A stretch of DNA of 64,000 bases from Silene latifolia (GCF_048544455.1 NC_133528.1:46956002-47020001), one strand, 5' to 3'; positions 43,445-55,374 are shown, counted from the stretch's first letter. Notes: generated from the letters alone by a model not told the origin. Numbers and translations: made by a program.

Positions 43445-45715
43445 TTAGTACGTATAATCCTTGACATGGAGACTTTCCGCTGCATCAGCTCCTCCTGCAC
43501 CACCAACATACTTTCCTAGTGTTGCCTGCGAGTTGCCCTTAGCCCTAGCAAGGAACACTTCCTGGGCCTTCTTGACATTCTCCTCCTTGCCCTGCCATGC
43601 CTTCAGGGTACTTGACTGAAGGGCGCGTCCATAAGAGAAGGAGAGGGTCCATGGCTTCTTGGTCTGGAGCTTGTTCATGGCGCTAAGGTTTAGGGTAGCC
43701 TCCTCCTCGCTCTGTCCACCAGACAAGAACATGATTCCAGGCACTGCTGGTGGGACTGTCCTCTGCAAGGTTCGGACTGTGTATTCAGCAATAACCTCTG
43801 GGGCCACCTTCTTGCTCTCGGATCCTGGGGTAACCATGTTGGGCTTCAAAAGAGTGCCCTCAAGGAGAACATGGTGGTCATTAAGAGCCTTGTAGCAAGC
43901 AGCAAGCACACGTTCAGTGACCTCGGCACACCTATCAATGTCATGGGGTCCATCAACCAAGATCTCGGGCTCGACAATTGGGACTAGACCATTTTCCTGG
44001 CAGATGATGGCATAGCGAGCTAGCCCATTAGCATTCTCCAAGATTGAGAGAGCAGATGGCTCAGTTGGGCCGATCTTAAGGACAGCACGCCACTTGGCAA
44101 ACCTGGCACCAGCAGAGTAGTATTGAGCACAGCGTTTGCCAAGGTCATCAAGACCCTGAGTGGTGGTCTCACCGTTGGTTCCAGCAAGCTCGACAACACC
44201 CTTGTCGACCTTGATACCGGGAAGGACTCCACCTTCCTTCATCACCTCAACAAATGGCTTTCCTGAAAATGCAAGTGAAAATAAGAGAATTTAACCGTTG
44301 GATCACAAAACTTTGTAAACTCGTCCTTGTAAACCTTTTCATTCGGACACTTGCCATTTTATGACCTTTTTACTTTCATTTTATGACCTAACTCGTCGCA
44401 AGACCATCTTAAACAAAACTTGCGCATTATAATAATCACAACAATACAAAAAAGAAGTACAAGTCCACAACTTCACCTGCAGCAGTCTTCTGGTAGAGAG
44501 TTTCCTCAAAGAGGATGACACCACTGAGGTACTGGAAGGCACCAGGGGTAGTGAACAGAAGCTCACGAAGAGCCCTCCTGTTGGTCTCAACATTCTCGAC
44601 ATTGATGCCAGCAAAACGCTTGCCAATTGTACCAGTGGACTCATCGGCAGCAAGAATACCCTTGCCAGGGGTAGCGATGTAAGCAGCGTTCTTAATCAGC
44701 TCATCTGCAATCAGATCATGACACTTTCTCAGATTAAAATTGCATTTAGATAATCATTGTCGCAATATCAATTAAACACAAGAACTGATCCAGAGGATAA
44801 CCATTCCACAAGTACATAACCACAATCAATACATGTATCTCGACATGAAAGCAACAAAAAAAAATCAAAACCATAGAACATCAATATCAAAAGAAATACA
44901 CAATATAACTCCTCAGGATCTTATTCTGATCAATCTCTAACACAAACGAAAAAATACAAAACAAGAACCTAATCAAAAACTTCACAACATCATACAAAAA
45001 CCTGAAAATAGAACAAACACAAAGGAAAATCATAATCACAATATCTTATTTCATTGACAATGAGGTAATGAAAATAAATAAATAAAACATAATTTGTGTG
45101 ACACCATCGCAACTAAAAGCTGAAGTTGACGGTTAATACCTAATCAATTATTTTATGCTTAAAACACCCCTCACTCAAATTCGATCACTGCGGAAATTCC
45201 ACTTGTGAGATTTGGATTCGAACTGATACCATATGAGAAAATCATCTCAACCAAAACTTTAGTTGATGATTTAATGCATTAATAAATCGAATAAAAGCTT
45301 ATCTCCAAAATATTAACTTCTATTAACAATTATATAAGAAAAATAACATATTTTAGGCATATAAGGTCATAAAACACAATAAATTATACGCCGTATTCAT
45401 TCGATATTTTAATTCGCCATATACACAATTATTAATTCAATAAATGGAAAATTAAATCCATAAAATCTAACTAGAACAGGAATAAATAACATCAATTACA
45501 CAATAACAAAAACAGCACATCGTAAATAGTAGAAATTAATAACAAAAATGCGTGCTAAATCGAAACTAACGATCTGAACTACAACAAAACAAACTAAGAA
45601 AATGGAAAAATGAAAAACCGTAGAAGAAACAGTAAAGTAATAGTGAGAAAAACAGATCTAAGAAAAAGAAGAGATGAGGAAAAATACCGGCGTACTTTCC
45701 CCTGAAGGCAGTCAT
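43445..45715 (-). CDS. FBA: Fructose-bisphosphate aldolase, cytosolic (class I), three exons
   Basis: Exons in coding order: 45715-45688 (28 nt), 44704-44477 (228 nt), 44262-43445 (818 nt incl. stop). All junctions are GT-AG. They total exactly 358 codons, a 357-residue protein beginning [20 protein letters not shown]. There is no transit peptide, so it is the cytosolic form, which interconverts fructose-1,6-bisphosphate with dihydroxyacetone phosphate and glyceraldehyde-3-phosphate in glycolysis and gluconeogenesis. Active-site residues of class I aldolases are present: Asp30 (LAADESTG), Lys142 (FAKWR), Glu183 (VPIVEPE), the Schiff-base Lys225 (LLKPNM) and the C-terminal Tyr357 (KDYTY). Also seen: [11 protein letters not shown], the phosphate-binding region. 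No defects. The tiny first exon ending after codon 9 plus one base is typical of the plant cytosolic gene family. Confidence 0.97.
44705..45687 (-). other. Aldolase intron 1
   Basis: 983 bp, gtattttt...gattgcag in the sense direction, AT-rich. No element ends recognised inside. Intron 2 is 44263-44476 (214 bp). Confidence 0.9.
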
Positions 45716-45825
45716 GGTTGGTTGGTTGGTTTGAGAAGAGAGAGAGTGTGTGTGTGTGTTTTGGGTTTAGATAGAGAGAGAATTGAGGAGGAAAGTTAGA
45801 GAAATAATTTATAAATATATATAGA
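45716..45825 (-). promoter_or_regulatory. Aldolase leader and TATA region
   Basis: The sense strand has a TATA-rich segment (complement of about 45808-45823) about 95-105 bp before the ATG, then a CT-rich leader (complement of the agagagag and tgtgtgtg run at 45737-45785), as is common in highly expressed plant genes. Confidence 0.6.
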
Positions 45826-45977
45826 AGAAATTAATGAGGTGTTAAAAATAGGGTGAAATTAATGAGGTGTCTTGTGCATACCGTTGTTTTTGTGGATTCT
45901 TCCCCAAGAAACTCCCGTCCCTTGTTTTCCCCCACTTCTTTTTACTGCCAATAGTTTTTGTTTTTCTTTTTTAGGAA

Positions 45978-46003
45978 CTAGTTTAGACCCCGTGCATGCA
46001 CGG
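45978..46003 (-). mobile_element. Helitron 3' terminus (minus strand)
   Basis: In the minus sense CCGTGCATGCACGG forms a hairpin, followed by a short spacer and CTAG then T, the CTRR end of Helitrons. The body would extend to the right; the 5' TC end was not located. Confidence 0.55.
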
Positions 46004-46049
46004 TTTATATAATTTTTTTTATATATAAATAAATTACTTATAAAATCCG

Positions 46050-46850
46050 GATTTGTAAATATCGTCAACGTTTTAGTAAATATCGTCAACGTTTTCATTC
46101 CAAAAGACGATAATGCCCTTTGCATAATTACACTATTTTCTCTCTCTAAACAATTTTCTCTCAAATTCTACTAAAAATCAACTACATTTCGATTTCTCAT
46201 TGCATTAAACCAATTAAAAGATGTTAGAAATTAACGCACATCGACTAGAAAACTTAAATAAATTTAAAAAATCGGCAAATAAACGTATTAAACACGGTTT
46301 TTTTAAAAAAAAAATGAACTAGTTCATGGACTAAATGTTGAGATTCAACAATCGACCACGGACCAAACGTTGAAAACCAACGTTTGCCATGGTCCAAACG
46401 TGGGAAACTAACATTGGCCGTGGTCCAAACGTGGGAAACCAACGTTGGCCGTGGTCCAAACGTTGGAATCCCACGCGTTTGCCACGAGATTTTTTTTAAT
46501 TTTTTTTTCCGTAATGCCAACGTGGGATTCCAACGTTTGGACCACGGCCAACGTTGGTTTCCCACGTTTGGACCACGGCAAACGTTGATTTCCAACGTTT
46601 GGTCCATGGCTGAACGTTAAAGGGGGTATAAATTTCAGATTTACGCAAACAATTAACAATATGTTATTTACAAAATTAATGTCATGAACTAATTAGGCTG
46701 ACATATTGTTAATTGTTGTTGCTTTTTGTTTTTAATTTAGTTGAGTTTGAGAGAATTTTTTTTAGAGAGAGAAAGTCAAAAGGGCAGTCATCGTCTTTTT
46801 TATGAAAAACGTCGTCGATATTTACTAAAACGTCGTCGATATAAATCAGC
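46050..46850. mobile_element. Foldback-type element with 31-bp palindromic repeats
   Basis: The outer arms (46050-46175 and about 46725-46850) are imperfect inverted repeats sharing taaatatcg(t/a)cg(t/a)cgtttt twice, a gacgat block, gccctttt and a tctctctctaaa run. The centre (46341-46615) is a second inverted repeat made of about four 31-bp units on each side (ggtccaaacgtgggaaacca type, each with an aacgtt core), separated by a T-rich 30-bp loop. No protein of its own. Confidence 0.7.
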
Positions 46851-47044
46851 CCTCTATAAAATAGTATTATTTATTAATTAACTGTCCATATTCCTGTTAT
46901 CGTATTTTGCTTTGTTGACAATTAATCAAGTGAATTGGGTAATGTGCTGAAATATATTTTAACAAAATATTTTTTTTACTCACAAAGTTAATGATTTCAC
47001 TTTCTAAATTTTCTCAATTTTTTTGTTACGAAAGTAATAATAGT

Positions 47045-47668
47045 TGTTCCGGGTGTAATTCCAGAGCAAGTATCGTTACCACCCGTGGCTTGTAGAATGA
47101 TGTCTTGAGTTGGATTCTCCCTTGGTCTTTATCGTTCCTCTCGGCCTCTCCTGCAACAATGAACGAACTGAGGGCTTGGCTTTGTGCCAAGCGTACCCAC
47201 TCCGACGCCCAAGTCAGTAAACTTAGAGGTATAAGTTGTATGCTAATTGGCTAGGAATATATTGTAGAGAGATAAGGAAGATTATACCAGATGAATAGTG
47301 TATTTAGGTCAAGTTGTATATTTCTGGATTGGATGGGATCCCTTCCTCAATGAAGGTTGAGGAGTATTTATAGACTTCACCTTTTGTCACGTAGTGGCCA
47401 AGTGGCCAAGTGGCTAGCAGGTGGAAAGATCGATCTACCCCTCGGCCGAGGGACTGTGGCGGCCGGCGGGCCTGTTGACTCACCGCCGAGGGGTCTTGGA
47501 TGTGAGTACGCGGGTATGTGCCCCTACCGGCAAGTTGCCATGCCGAGACCAGCCGACAGCCGATGGGTCACGACGGCTAATTTGTCTAAGTCGTTGACTT
47601 CTTTGTGGACATCTTTGACCTTGCTCAATATGTTGACTTGGTCGGCGGTGTGAGAATATGCCCCATCA
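47045..47668 (-). repeat. Tat 3' LTR
   Basis: 624 bp, near-identical to 57571-58198. It includes the palindrome ctcggccgag (about 47440) and a tatttata box. Confidence 0.95.
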
Positions 47669-48175
47669 ATTTGCCCCGGCGTAGTCATGCCGTGGTATGG
47701 GCTTCGATGTACGTACGAGCGTATATTCTGCGCGCAAGTAGTTTGTAGAAAATTTTCTGCATCGGCTTCTTCTGCGGCGGCTTCTTCCGCTCTGCCTAGT
47801 CTTTCTTAGGCCGTACCATATCCCCCCTCCACATGGATGTGTATTGGGCATCCGATGTGGAAAAAAAAAGGGAGCCGAGACGAGGCAGGGGTTGAGGCGC
47901 GGTTATTTATGATTGCCCCCGGCCGCGGTGTCTAGCTTGGTCGATCATGTGGCCGGCGGAGAAAAGGTGCATGGGAATTTGTTGAGGAAGGTGAATAGGC
48001 GGAGAGATTTGAATAGGCGTGTTGAAGACGTTTGGTCACTGTTGCATTGATTGACACAACTGTTGCAACGATTGACATCCTGTGGTTGCATGTCCGACAC
48101 GTGTCCGCATCTTTGATTGGTTGACGCTTCATACGGGTCGTTCTCACGATTGGTCTTGCTTCATGGGCTTTTCCC
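47669..48175. other. Tat 3' untranslated region and antisense-gene upstream DNA
   Basis: No gene. A weak purine tract adjoins the LTR (sense gccggggcaaat). The stretch from about 48040 onward (cacgtgtccgc, gattggttgac, ataaat) reads like a plant promoter for the plus-strand gene that follows. Confidence 0.5.
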
Positions 48176-48183
48176 TATAAATA
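48176..48183 (+). promoter_or_regulatory. TATA box of the Tat antisense gene
   Basis: TATAAATA within ccctataaataggc lies about 170 bp before the first ATG of the plus-strand ORF at 48354. A CT-rich leader (ttctccaaaatttttcttct) follows. Confidence 0.6.
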
Positions 48184-48353
48184 GGCGAGTTGCTCGTGAA
48201 ATTGGTCACCAATTTCATTCTCCAAAATTTTTCTTCTCTAAACTTGCAAGGGCTTCTGTCTTCTAACATTCGAGTTGTTATTCGGCGAGTGTTTTTCTTC
48301 AAGGTAAACAAACAAACTTCTTCTTTTTATTTTGTTAAATAATTGTTGCTATT

Positions 48354-50752
48354 ATGTCGCCACTCGGCGCCGGGACTAGTACTTTGCGCCGGAGGATTTC
48401 CGTTGCGTCTTGATGGGGAGGAGATTCTAGACGCCATTCCGATAAGGTTTGGGGGCCCTAGGTCTCCTTCTCCCATGATCGATCCACCAATTACGGAGGG
48501 ACGGGAGGATGAGGTGAGGATGCGATGAGGATGAGGGGACCCCTTCCGATGGTGGGAGGTCGTCTGTCCCGGATCATGGCGAGCCTGTACGACTGGTCTT
48601 GAACGTGGTTGGTTCCATAAGTTCGGCGGTTGTTCGGCGGGACACTTTTCGGAGGCCATTTCTCATTCGGTGAGGGGTATAAGATCGTTATTCCTAAAGA
48701 GGGTCAGGCGGTCTGTTGCCCTCCACCGGGTCACACCGGCGTGTACATCGGGCATCCGGAGTATGGGCTGCGGTTTCCTCGAATAGATACGTCGTGGCCA
48801 TTATCGAGCTATGAACGTCGCGGTGGCCCAACTACATCCGCGGCCATGAGGACGATAGTTGGCTTTGTGTGGCTTTGTCTCTTTAGGGGGAGATCCCGAC
48901 GGTCAACTTATTCCGCCGACTTCACAGTCTTCGACCGTCAATTCTTTGGTAAGGTGGGGTGGTACGGCGTACGAGACGGAGCCGAGGCTACATCTCCGTG
49001 AACAAGCTTACTTCGCAAAGAGCGGCGGCGGCGGTGGGTTTATGTCCAAGTCGGAGGATTACCCATTGCCCGGTCTTTCTAGAGCCCTGTTTACTTGCGG
49101 TGTGAGAACCGGGAAGAGTATGAGGAGTGTACCTCCCGGGGTAAGGTGAAAATGGACGCTTCGAAGGTTCCTCTTGCGAGGATGAGGAGCGGGCGTCAAA
49201 ATTGTTCGATCCGAGAAGGGATGGCTGCCCCGACTCAGATTATTCTTCAAGATGAGCTGCTCGGTCACGTCGGCCTCATCCGGCCCTCGGCCCGGGGTGA
49301 GTGGGGTCGGTGTGAGGCCTATTTTTGCCTGTTATGCTCCTGTTTTTTAGAGCTATGTTCTATTCCTGTCGTGTAATTCTTGTTTGGTTTTCTTTTTGCA
49401 GACCGGTTTGGCCAGGATGCATGCGAGAGTATCTTGAAGCGGTTAGGCCTTGATAAGGACGGGAAGGTAGTTGTGCGGCATCCTACGGCTGAATTGCGCG
49501 ATCGCAGACCGTCTCCCAACGAGCTCATGGATAAGCAGTTAAAAGGGGTGGATCCGGTGGCGGCCTGCAAGGGTTCTCGGAGGCGTGCCAAAGAGAACGA
49601 AGAGGGCTGCGCCCAGGGCGACGGCGGCGTCTGTGCCTGCTCCCTCTTCGACCCCAGTGGTTCAGAGGGAACCTGTGGAGGTCGTTGATATTACCGGGGG
49701 GTCGGTGACCATTGCTAAGGAGCCGCCGCATGCTTCTACCGTTGTTGGGGAGAAGAGGAAAGAGCCACCGTCTTCTTCCGTTGTTCGGGAGAAAACCGAT
49801 CCATCCGGCCCTCGAACAAAAAGGGCTCAAACTGGTACGGATCTAACTTGTGGTTCGGATTTAGCTGGTTATTTGGACATCCCAGACACCAGAAGCTTTA
49901 CGATGTGTCAATGCACGGTGACATGGATGCTTTGTGCAAATTTTTTGCAGATCCTTCCTCGGCGACCGCCGTTCTTATTGAACGGCAATCGGGGAAGCAG
50001 CTTCCGAGAGGGCTATCGAGACGGCGGGTGACGGAAATGTCATTGTTGACTCCTCCGCTCGAACATCTCGCCTCCGAGCTTGTGGCGGAGGGTCCGAAAA
50101 TGTATAAGAGGGTGGCGAAGTGGACCCAATAAGCCGGCTTCTATATCGCGGAGCAGGAGAAAACCATGGGCCAAGCTGCGCCGCTGATGGCGAAGCTTAG
50201 ACTTGACCTCTCCGCCGCAAAGGGGAGGCGCGAAGTTTAAACTGGATTTCTTTTTCGCCAAGAAGCGCGCGGAGGAGGTTGAGAAGCTGGCGGGGGCCGA
50301 GAGGGCCAAAGTTGAGGAAGGCGATGGCGCTCGCCAAGATGATGGAGGAGCGGGATAGGTACAAGGACGCTCATAAAGCCGCGGTTGCCGAGGGGGAAAA
50401 GTGGAAGAATCAGTTCCACAACCAGGCGGAGGCGCTTAGGGACGCGCAGGCTGTCATTGCTCAAAAGGAGAAGGACATTGCCATGCTCCAAGATGAACTC
50501 CTCCCAAAAATGTGCGCCCAATTCCGGGACCAGGCCGAGGAGGCGACCAGGGAGGCAATAAGGAAGCTTGTCCCCGAGGGCTCTTTCCCGTGGGATGAAT
50601 TTGAGAAGCTTTTGGACGAGATGGCTAAGGCTGCAGACGAAGCGGCGGCGGGGAAGACGGAGGCTGAGAAAGCACTTGAAAATGTAGAGCCCTCTTCCGA
50701 GCCGGCCACCGGAGAAGCTGCTGCTGCTGATGGAGGACAGCAGCAGGCATAG
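48354..50752 (+). pseudogene. Antisense ORF of the Tat element (plant-transposon-like domain plus coiled coil), broken
   Basis: It runs opposite to gag-pol. Pieces in order: an ATG at 48354; a domain over 48680-49000 (GHTGVYIGHPEYGLRFPRI... then IVGFVWLCLF, GKVGWYGV), resembling the plant-transposon-protein or antisense ORF domain of Tat elements; a likely intron at 49297-49401 (GTGAGT...TTTTTGCAG); a Pro/Lys-rich region ending GYLDIPD (about 49800-49900); and an alanine/glutamate-rich coiled coil (50279-50752, DRYKDAHKAAVAEGEKW ... EEATREAIRKLVPEGSFP), stop at 50750. At least three frame changes. Antisense ORFs of this sort are known in Grande and other Tat elements; their role is unknown. 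Confidence 0.65.
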
Positions 50753-51144
50753 GGAGACGGGCGGTCGTCACCAGACTCACCCGGCGTCTCGGATAGCTTT
50801 AGCTGTTCGGGGCCAACTATTGAGCCTTCTCTCCCGCCATCTTTTGGCGCTTCAAATCCTAAGTCTGTAACCTTTTGTTTTCCTTTGTTTCCTTGCTTTT
50901 TGTAAAGCTTTGGTAGGTAGAGTTTAGGCTATCCTCATGGGGACGGCCGTCGTCTGTACTCTCCTTGCAATCATTTTTAACAATTTTATCTTTTGGTCCT
51001 TGGCTTTGGCCGGGACTTTGATCATCATCCTTCATTTGTCTCTTTGCGTTTTTTAATTGAGTGCCTTTGTTTTTACCGGCGGCATGGCCGAGGCAGTTAG
51101 TACGCGCATCACAACTGTGTTAACGTCTTTAGTATTTACTCTAG
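50753..51144. other. Tat spacer between antisense ORF and tandem repeats
   Basis: Likely the 3' untranslated region of the antisense gene. T-rich, no ORF. Confidence 0.4.
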
Positions 51145-51147
51145 CGT

Positions 51148-51715
51148 ACCGGTCATTGTGTCCCCGTCGCTCTCGGCTAGGGCCGAGGTAATCGGGGTTA
51201 TGGCTCGATAGCATTCGTAACTGTAGGCATATTGACCTCCAGACTCGCGTCTCAACTGCACTGAGTATACGTTTCTTCTAGCATATCGGTCGTTGTGTCC
51301 CCGTCGCTCTCGGCTTTGGCCGAGGTAATCGGGGTTACGGCTCGATAGCGCGTATCGGTCATTGTGTCCCCGTCGCTCTCGGCTAGGGCCGAGGTAATCG
51401 GGGTTAATGGCTCGATAGCATTGAATCGTAGGCATATTGACCGCGGACTCGCGTCTCAACCGCTGCGAGTATACGTTTCTTCTAGCATATCGGTCGTTGT
51501 GTCCCCGTCGCTCTCAGCTTTGGCCGAGGTAATCGGGGTTACGGCTCGATAGCGCTTATCGGTCATTGTGTCCCCGTCGCTCTCGGCTAGGGCCGAGGTA
51601 ATCGGGGTTATGGCTCGATAGCGATTCTTCTAGTGTACCGGTCATTGTGTCCCGTCGCTCTCGAGGCCGAGGTAATCGGGGTTAATGGCTCGGTGGCGAT
51701 TCTTCTCTTTGAGTG
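51148..51715. repeat. Tandem repeats in the Tat 3' region with two-step period
   Basis: Six units, each starting (t/c)cggtc(a/g)ttgtgtccccgtc, at 51149, 51286, 51355, 51490, 51559 and 51638. Spacings of 137, 69, 135, 69 and 79 bp show a long-short dimer of about 205 bp repeated twice. Each unit has a tcggct...ggccga inverted word. Confidence 0.92.
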
Positions 51716-51805
51716 ACAAACACTTCGATGGAAAAGTTGGGTGATTCATTCGTTTGCTATGATCATGCGTTGGGGTGTCCACAATGGGTTTGGACACCTC
51801 TGCCG

Positions 51806-54800
51806 CTATACAAAGTATTTCCTCAAGTTGTCGGTGTTCCAATGGCTCATCAAAGGCACACCTCCCATGTCATCACCGGTATGTGCCGGTCTCATCTCTT
51901 CAATCACCTTGTAGGGACCCTCCCGGTTGGCCGTCGATTTACCATGAATATTTCCTTTGTTGGTGGCAGTTGACTTCCTTAGGACTAGGTCTCCCACTTT
52001 TAAATCCCTCTTGTGGACTCTTCTGTTGTAGGCTCTTTTCATCCGGCTTTGATACACTGCCAAGTTGAGGCGTGCTGTATCTCGGCTTTCTTCGACCAGG
52101 TCTAAGGAAGCTTTCAGGCCATCCTCGTTTTCAACTGGGCTGAAGGTAGCCGTTCTGAATGTTGGCACCGTTGCTTCGATCGGTAGGATCGCCGGGAACC
52201 GTAGACTAGGTGGAAAGGGGTGTACCCCGTTGCTTCTTTCTCCGTGGTTCGAAGGGACCATAGGACGCCGGGTAGTTCATCGGCCCATCTTCCCTTAAGG
52301 TCTTCGACTGTCTTCTTCAAACCGTTGAGGATCGTCTTGTTGGCCGCCTCTGCCTGTCCGTTGCTCTGTGGGTGGCAGACGGAGGAGTATGCAAACTTGA
52401 TACCAAGCTCTTCTAACCAATTCATAATCAGGTCACTCCAGAACTCTCGGCCGTGGTCAAATACTATAACTTGGGGTAATCCGAAACGAGTTATAACATT
52501 TTCCCAGATTACCTTTTCGACGGCTGTGGTCTTCTTCGCAGTCATCGCTACGACTTCAACCCATTTGGTGAAGTAATCAACAACGACGATCAAGAACTTC
52601 CTTCCTCCGGAGGCTGTTGGGAATGGTCCTAGCATGTCCATCCCCACCGTGCGAAGGGAAGAGGGCCGAGCACCGGTTGTAGGTCCCTGGAGGGAGCGTG
52701 TACACGGGGCATGCATCCGCGATTCGTGCACTTCTTGGTCTTTGCTCGGAATCTTGAAGCATGGTGGGCCGAAGTAGCCGGCTCGTAGAGCTTTGTGGGC
52801 TAGCGTTCTTGCCCCCATGTGGTGTCCACAGATGCCTTCGTGAATCTCTGTCGATGCTCGGCTCTGCGTCGGTGGACCGACACACTTCAAAAGTGGCCTT
52901 ATTACGGACCTTCTGTACAGTTCTCCTTCGAACACTAAGTACCTGGCGGCGATCCGTTTCATTTTGGCCGAGGGATTGCGGCCCTCCGGTAATTCACCTG
53001 TAAGTTTGTATTTCATTATCGGAGTCATCCACGTTGTCTCGGCTTCTACGTTGCCCACCATGCCGTCGGTCTCAGTGATGCTCTTCGCATTCGGATATCT
53101 ACCGACGGTTGGTGACGTTCTTGATGGTTGAGTGGCAAGTTTGGAGAGAGCGTCGGCCCGGTTTTTCGGATCGGGAACGCATTGGATTTGGAAAGACTTC
53201 AATTTCGCTATGTCGGCCTTTACCCTTTCTAGGTACCTTACCATTCCGTCGTCCCGAGCCTCAAACTCCCCTCTGATTTGGTTAGTAACCAACAGTGAGT
53301 CTGTCTTTAACACAATGTGCTCTGCTCGTGAGCCCTAGCTAGCTCGACCCGGTTATCACCGCCTCGTATTCGGATTCGTTGTTCGAGGCCGAGAAGGTGA
53401 ATTTCAAGGCGTACTCGAACTCGTCCCCGTTTGGGCTGATGATGAGGATGCGGCTCTGAGTGTTCGTTGTGGAGGAGCCGTCGGTGTAGACCTCCCATAC
53501 GCCTGGGTTTGGTTCTTCTTGATACGTGCATTCGGCCAGGAAATCTGCAAGTGCTTGCCCCTTTATCGAAGGTCTTGGTTTGTATTGAATGCCGAAGCCG
53601 AGAGAGTTCCACTGCCCACTTGATGAGCTGCCGGATTGCTCGAATTTTTCCAAAGCTTTCTCTAACGGCTGATTGGTTAGGACCGTCACGGGGTGCGCGT
53701 CGAAGTAGGGTTTTAACTTCCTCGTGGCAACGACGACGGCGAAGGCTGCTTTTTCGATTAGTGGGTAATTTCTCTCGGCGGGCAACAGTGTATGGCTGAC
53801 AAAGTAGATTGGGTGTTCTTTGTTTGTCTTCTTCCACGATGATCTTTGCACCGACCGTGGCCGAGGTAAGCTGCTATGTATAGGTATAGCGTCTCCCCAA
53901 AGATCGGCCGGACGAGTTGGGAGAGTCGAAGATGAGCTTTCAAGCGCTTGAAGGCCGTGCTCGCTCCTCCCCCAGTGAAGTCTTTATTCCCTTTCAAAAC
54001 TTTGAAGAATGGGGTGCTCTTGTCGGTGACCGAGATGAAACGGGCGAGAGCCGCCATTCTTCCGGTCAAGCATCATAACCTCTTTTCGATTCCTTGGCTC
54101 CGGTAGGTCTAAGATTGCTTGGACTTTGTCTGGATTTGCATCGATGCCCTCCGCACCGACAAGTACACCGAGAAATTTACCGCCCGGACACCGAAGTTGC
54201 ATTTCATTGGGTTGAGCTTCATCCTGTACTTCCTTAGTGAACAAAATGTTTCGTGTAAATCGGCCGGTGTTATTTGTCGGACTTGCTTTTTACAATAGCA
54301 TCGTCGACGTAGGCCTCAATGTTTCGCCCTTTTTGATTTTGGAACACTTTGTCCACTAGCCTTGTATACGTTGCGCCGGCGTTTTTCAAACCGAACGGCA
54401 TCATTTTGTACATGTATGTGCCGTTAGCGGTGATGAATGCGCATTTGGGCATGTCTTCCTCAGCCATGAAAACCTGGTGATATCCCGAGAAGGCGTCTAG
54501 CAGGCTTAGCATGGTGTAGCCCGCCGTGGCATCGATTAAGTTTGTCTATCCGTGCGTAGGGTAGCAGTCTTTGGGGCATGCTTTATTAAGTTGGGTAAAG
54601 TCTACACACATCCTCCATGCCCCCGATGACTTCTTTACCATCACAACATTGGCTAACCACTCCGGGTAGGTGCAAGGCATAATAAAGCCCGCCGTAAGTA
54701 GTTTGTCTACCTCGGCTTTGATGGCCTCGTCTTTCTCGGCTGAGGAGTTCCTCATTCTTTGCTTGACAGGGCGAGCGGTGGGGAGTACGTTCAGCTTGTG

Positions 54801-54850
54801 AATAATCACCTCCCGGCTCACACCCGCATCTCGGCCGCCGAGTAGGCGAA
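51806..54850 (-). pseudogene. Tat pol: reverse transcriptase, RNase H, second RNase H, integrase
   Basis: In sense order. Reverse transcriptase: HKLNVLPTARPVKQRMR, WLANVVMVKKSSGAWRMCVDF, then LSLLDAFSGYHQ, PFGLKNAGATYTRLV and the catalytic YVDD (about 54310). RNase H of gypsy type (53851 to about 53540: IYFVSHTLLPAERNY, ...LADFLAE). Then the second, archaeal-type RNase H (GVWEVYTDGSS with Asp, SNNESEYEA with Glu, TDSLLVTNQI, and NRADALSKLA at the end). Integrase 52990-51806: VGMDMLGPFP (Asp), VIVFDHGREF (Asp), SNGQAEAANK (Glu), C-terminal VGDLVLRK and HWNTDNLRKYFV with stop at 51806. Many frame changes (near 54520, 54250, 53990, 53320, 52720 and 52180) make it inactive. Confidence 0.93.
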
Positions 54851-54929
54851 GACGTCTTTGTTTTCCCTTAGCGAGTCCAGGAGTTTGGCTCGAATTTTGG
54901 CTCCAGGTTGGTACCGACGGTTACGGTGC

Positions 54930-55370
54930 GGCCTGGGTCAATCTCCACCTCTTCGGTCTCAGCTCCTTCGACCATGCTAATGGTTCGGTCGTGCTCGGGC
55001 CTGGGAGTGTGCTGTATCTGGAAGGATTTTAATTTTGAAGCGCCGGCTCTCACCCTCTCTAGATACCTCGTCGTCTTATAGTCCCGAGCCTTGTATTCTC
55101 CTTTGATCTGGTTGGTCAATGAGAGCGAATCTGTTTTTACCACGACGTGTTACGCCCGGCGGTTCGGCTAGCCCGACTCGGTTATCATTGCCTCGTACTT
55201 GCATTCGTTGTCTGAGGTCGAGGAGGTGAGCTCCAAGGCGTGCTCAAACACATCTCCGTTCGGGCTAATGATAACGACGCTGGCCTTCGAGCTATCCGTC
55301 GTGGAAGGGCCGTTAGTGTGTATCTCCCATACGCCGGGATCCTTCTCGTTCTTCGAGGTGAGTTTATGAG
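54930..55370 (-). pseudogene. Extra copy of the archaeal-type RNase H, between protease and reverse transcriptase
   Basis: GVWEIHTNGPSTTDS (catalytic Asp now Asn), DNECKYEAMITESG, a stop, then TDSLSLTNQIKGEYKARD and LKSFQIQHTPRPEHD. These align along their whole length with the copy in the normal place before integrase (53530-53130), about 1.7 kb further downstream in sense. After it the normal pre-RT linker (IDPGRTVTVGTNLEP) resumes. So a segment of about 400 bp has been copied into the PR-RT linker. Confidence 0.8.
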
Positions 55371-55374
55371 CCTC

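Noticed and set aside
46254-46659. Frames of 78-117 codons on both strands with WSKRG/FGPR repeats
   Set aside because: Translation of the 31-bp foldback repeats; mirrored on both strands.
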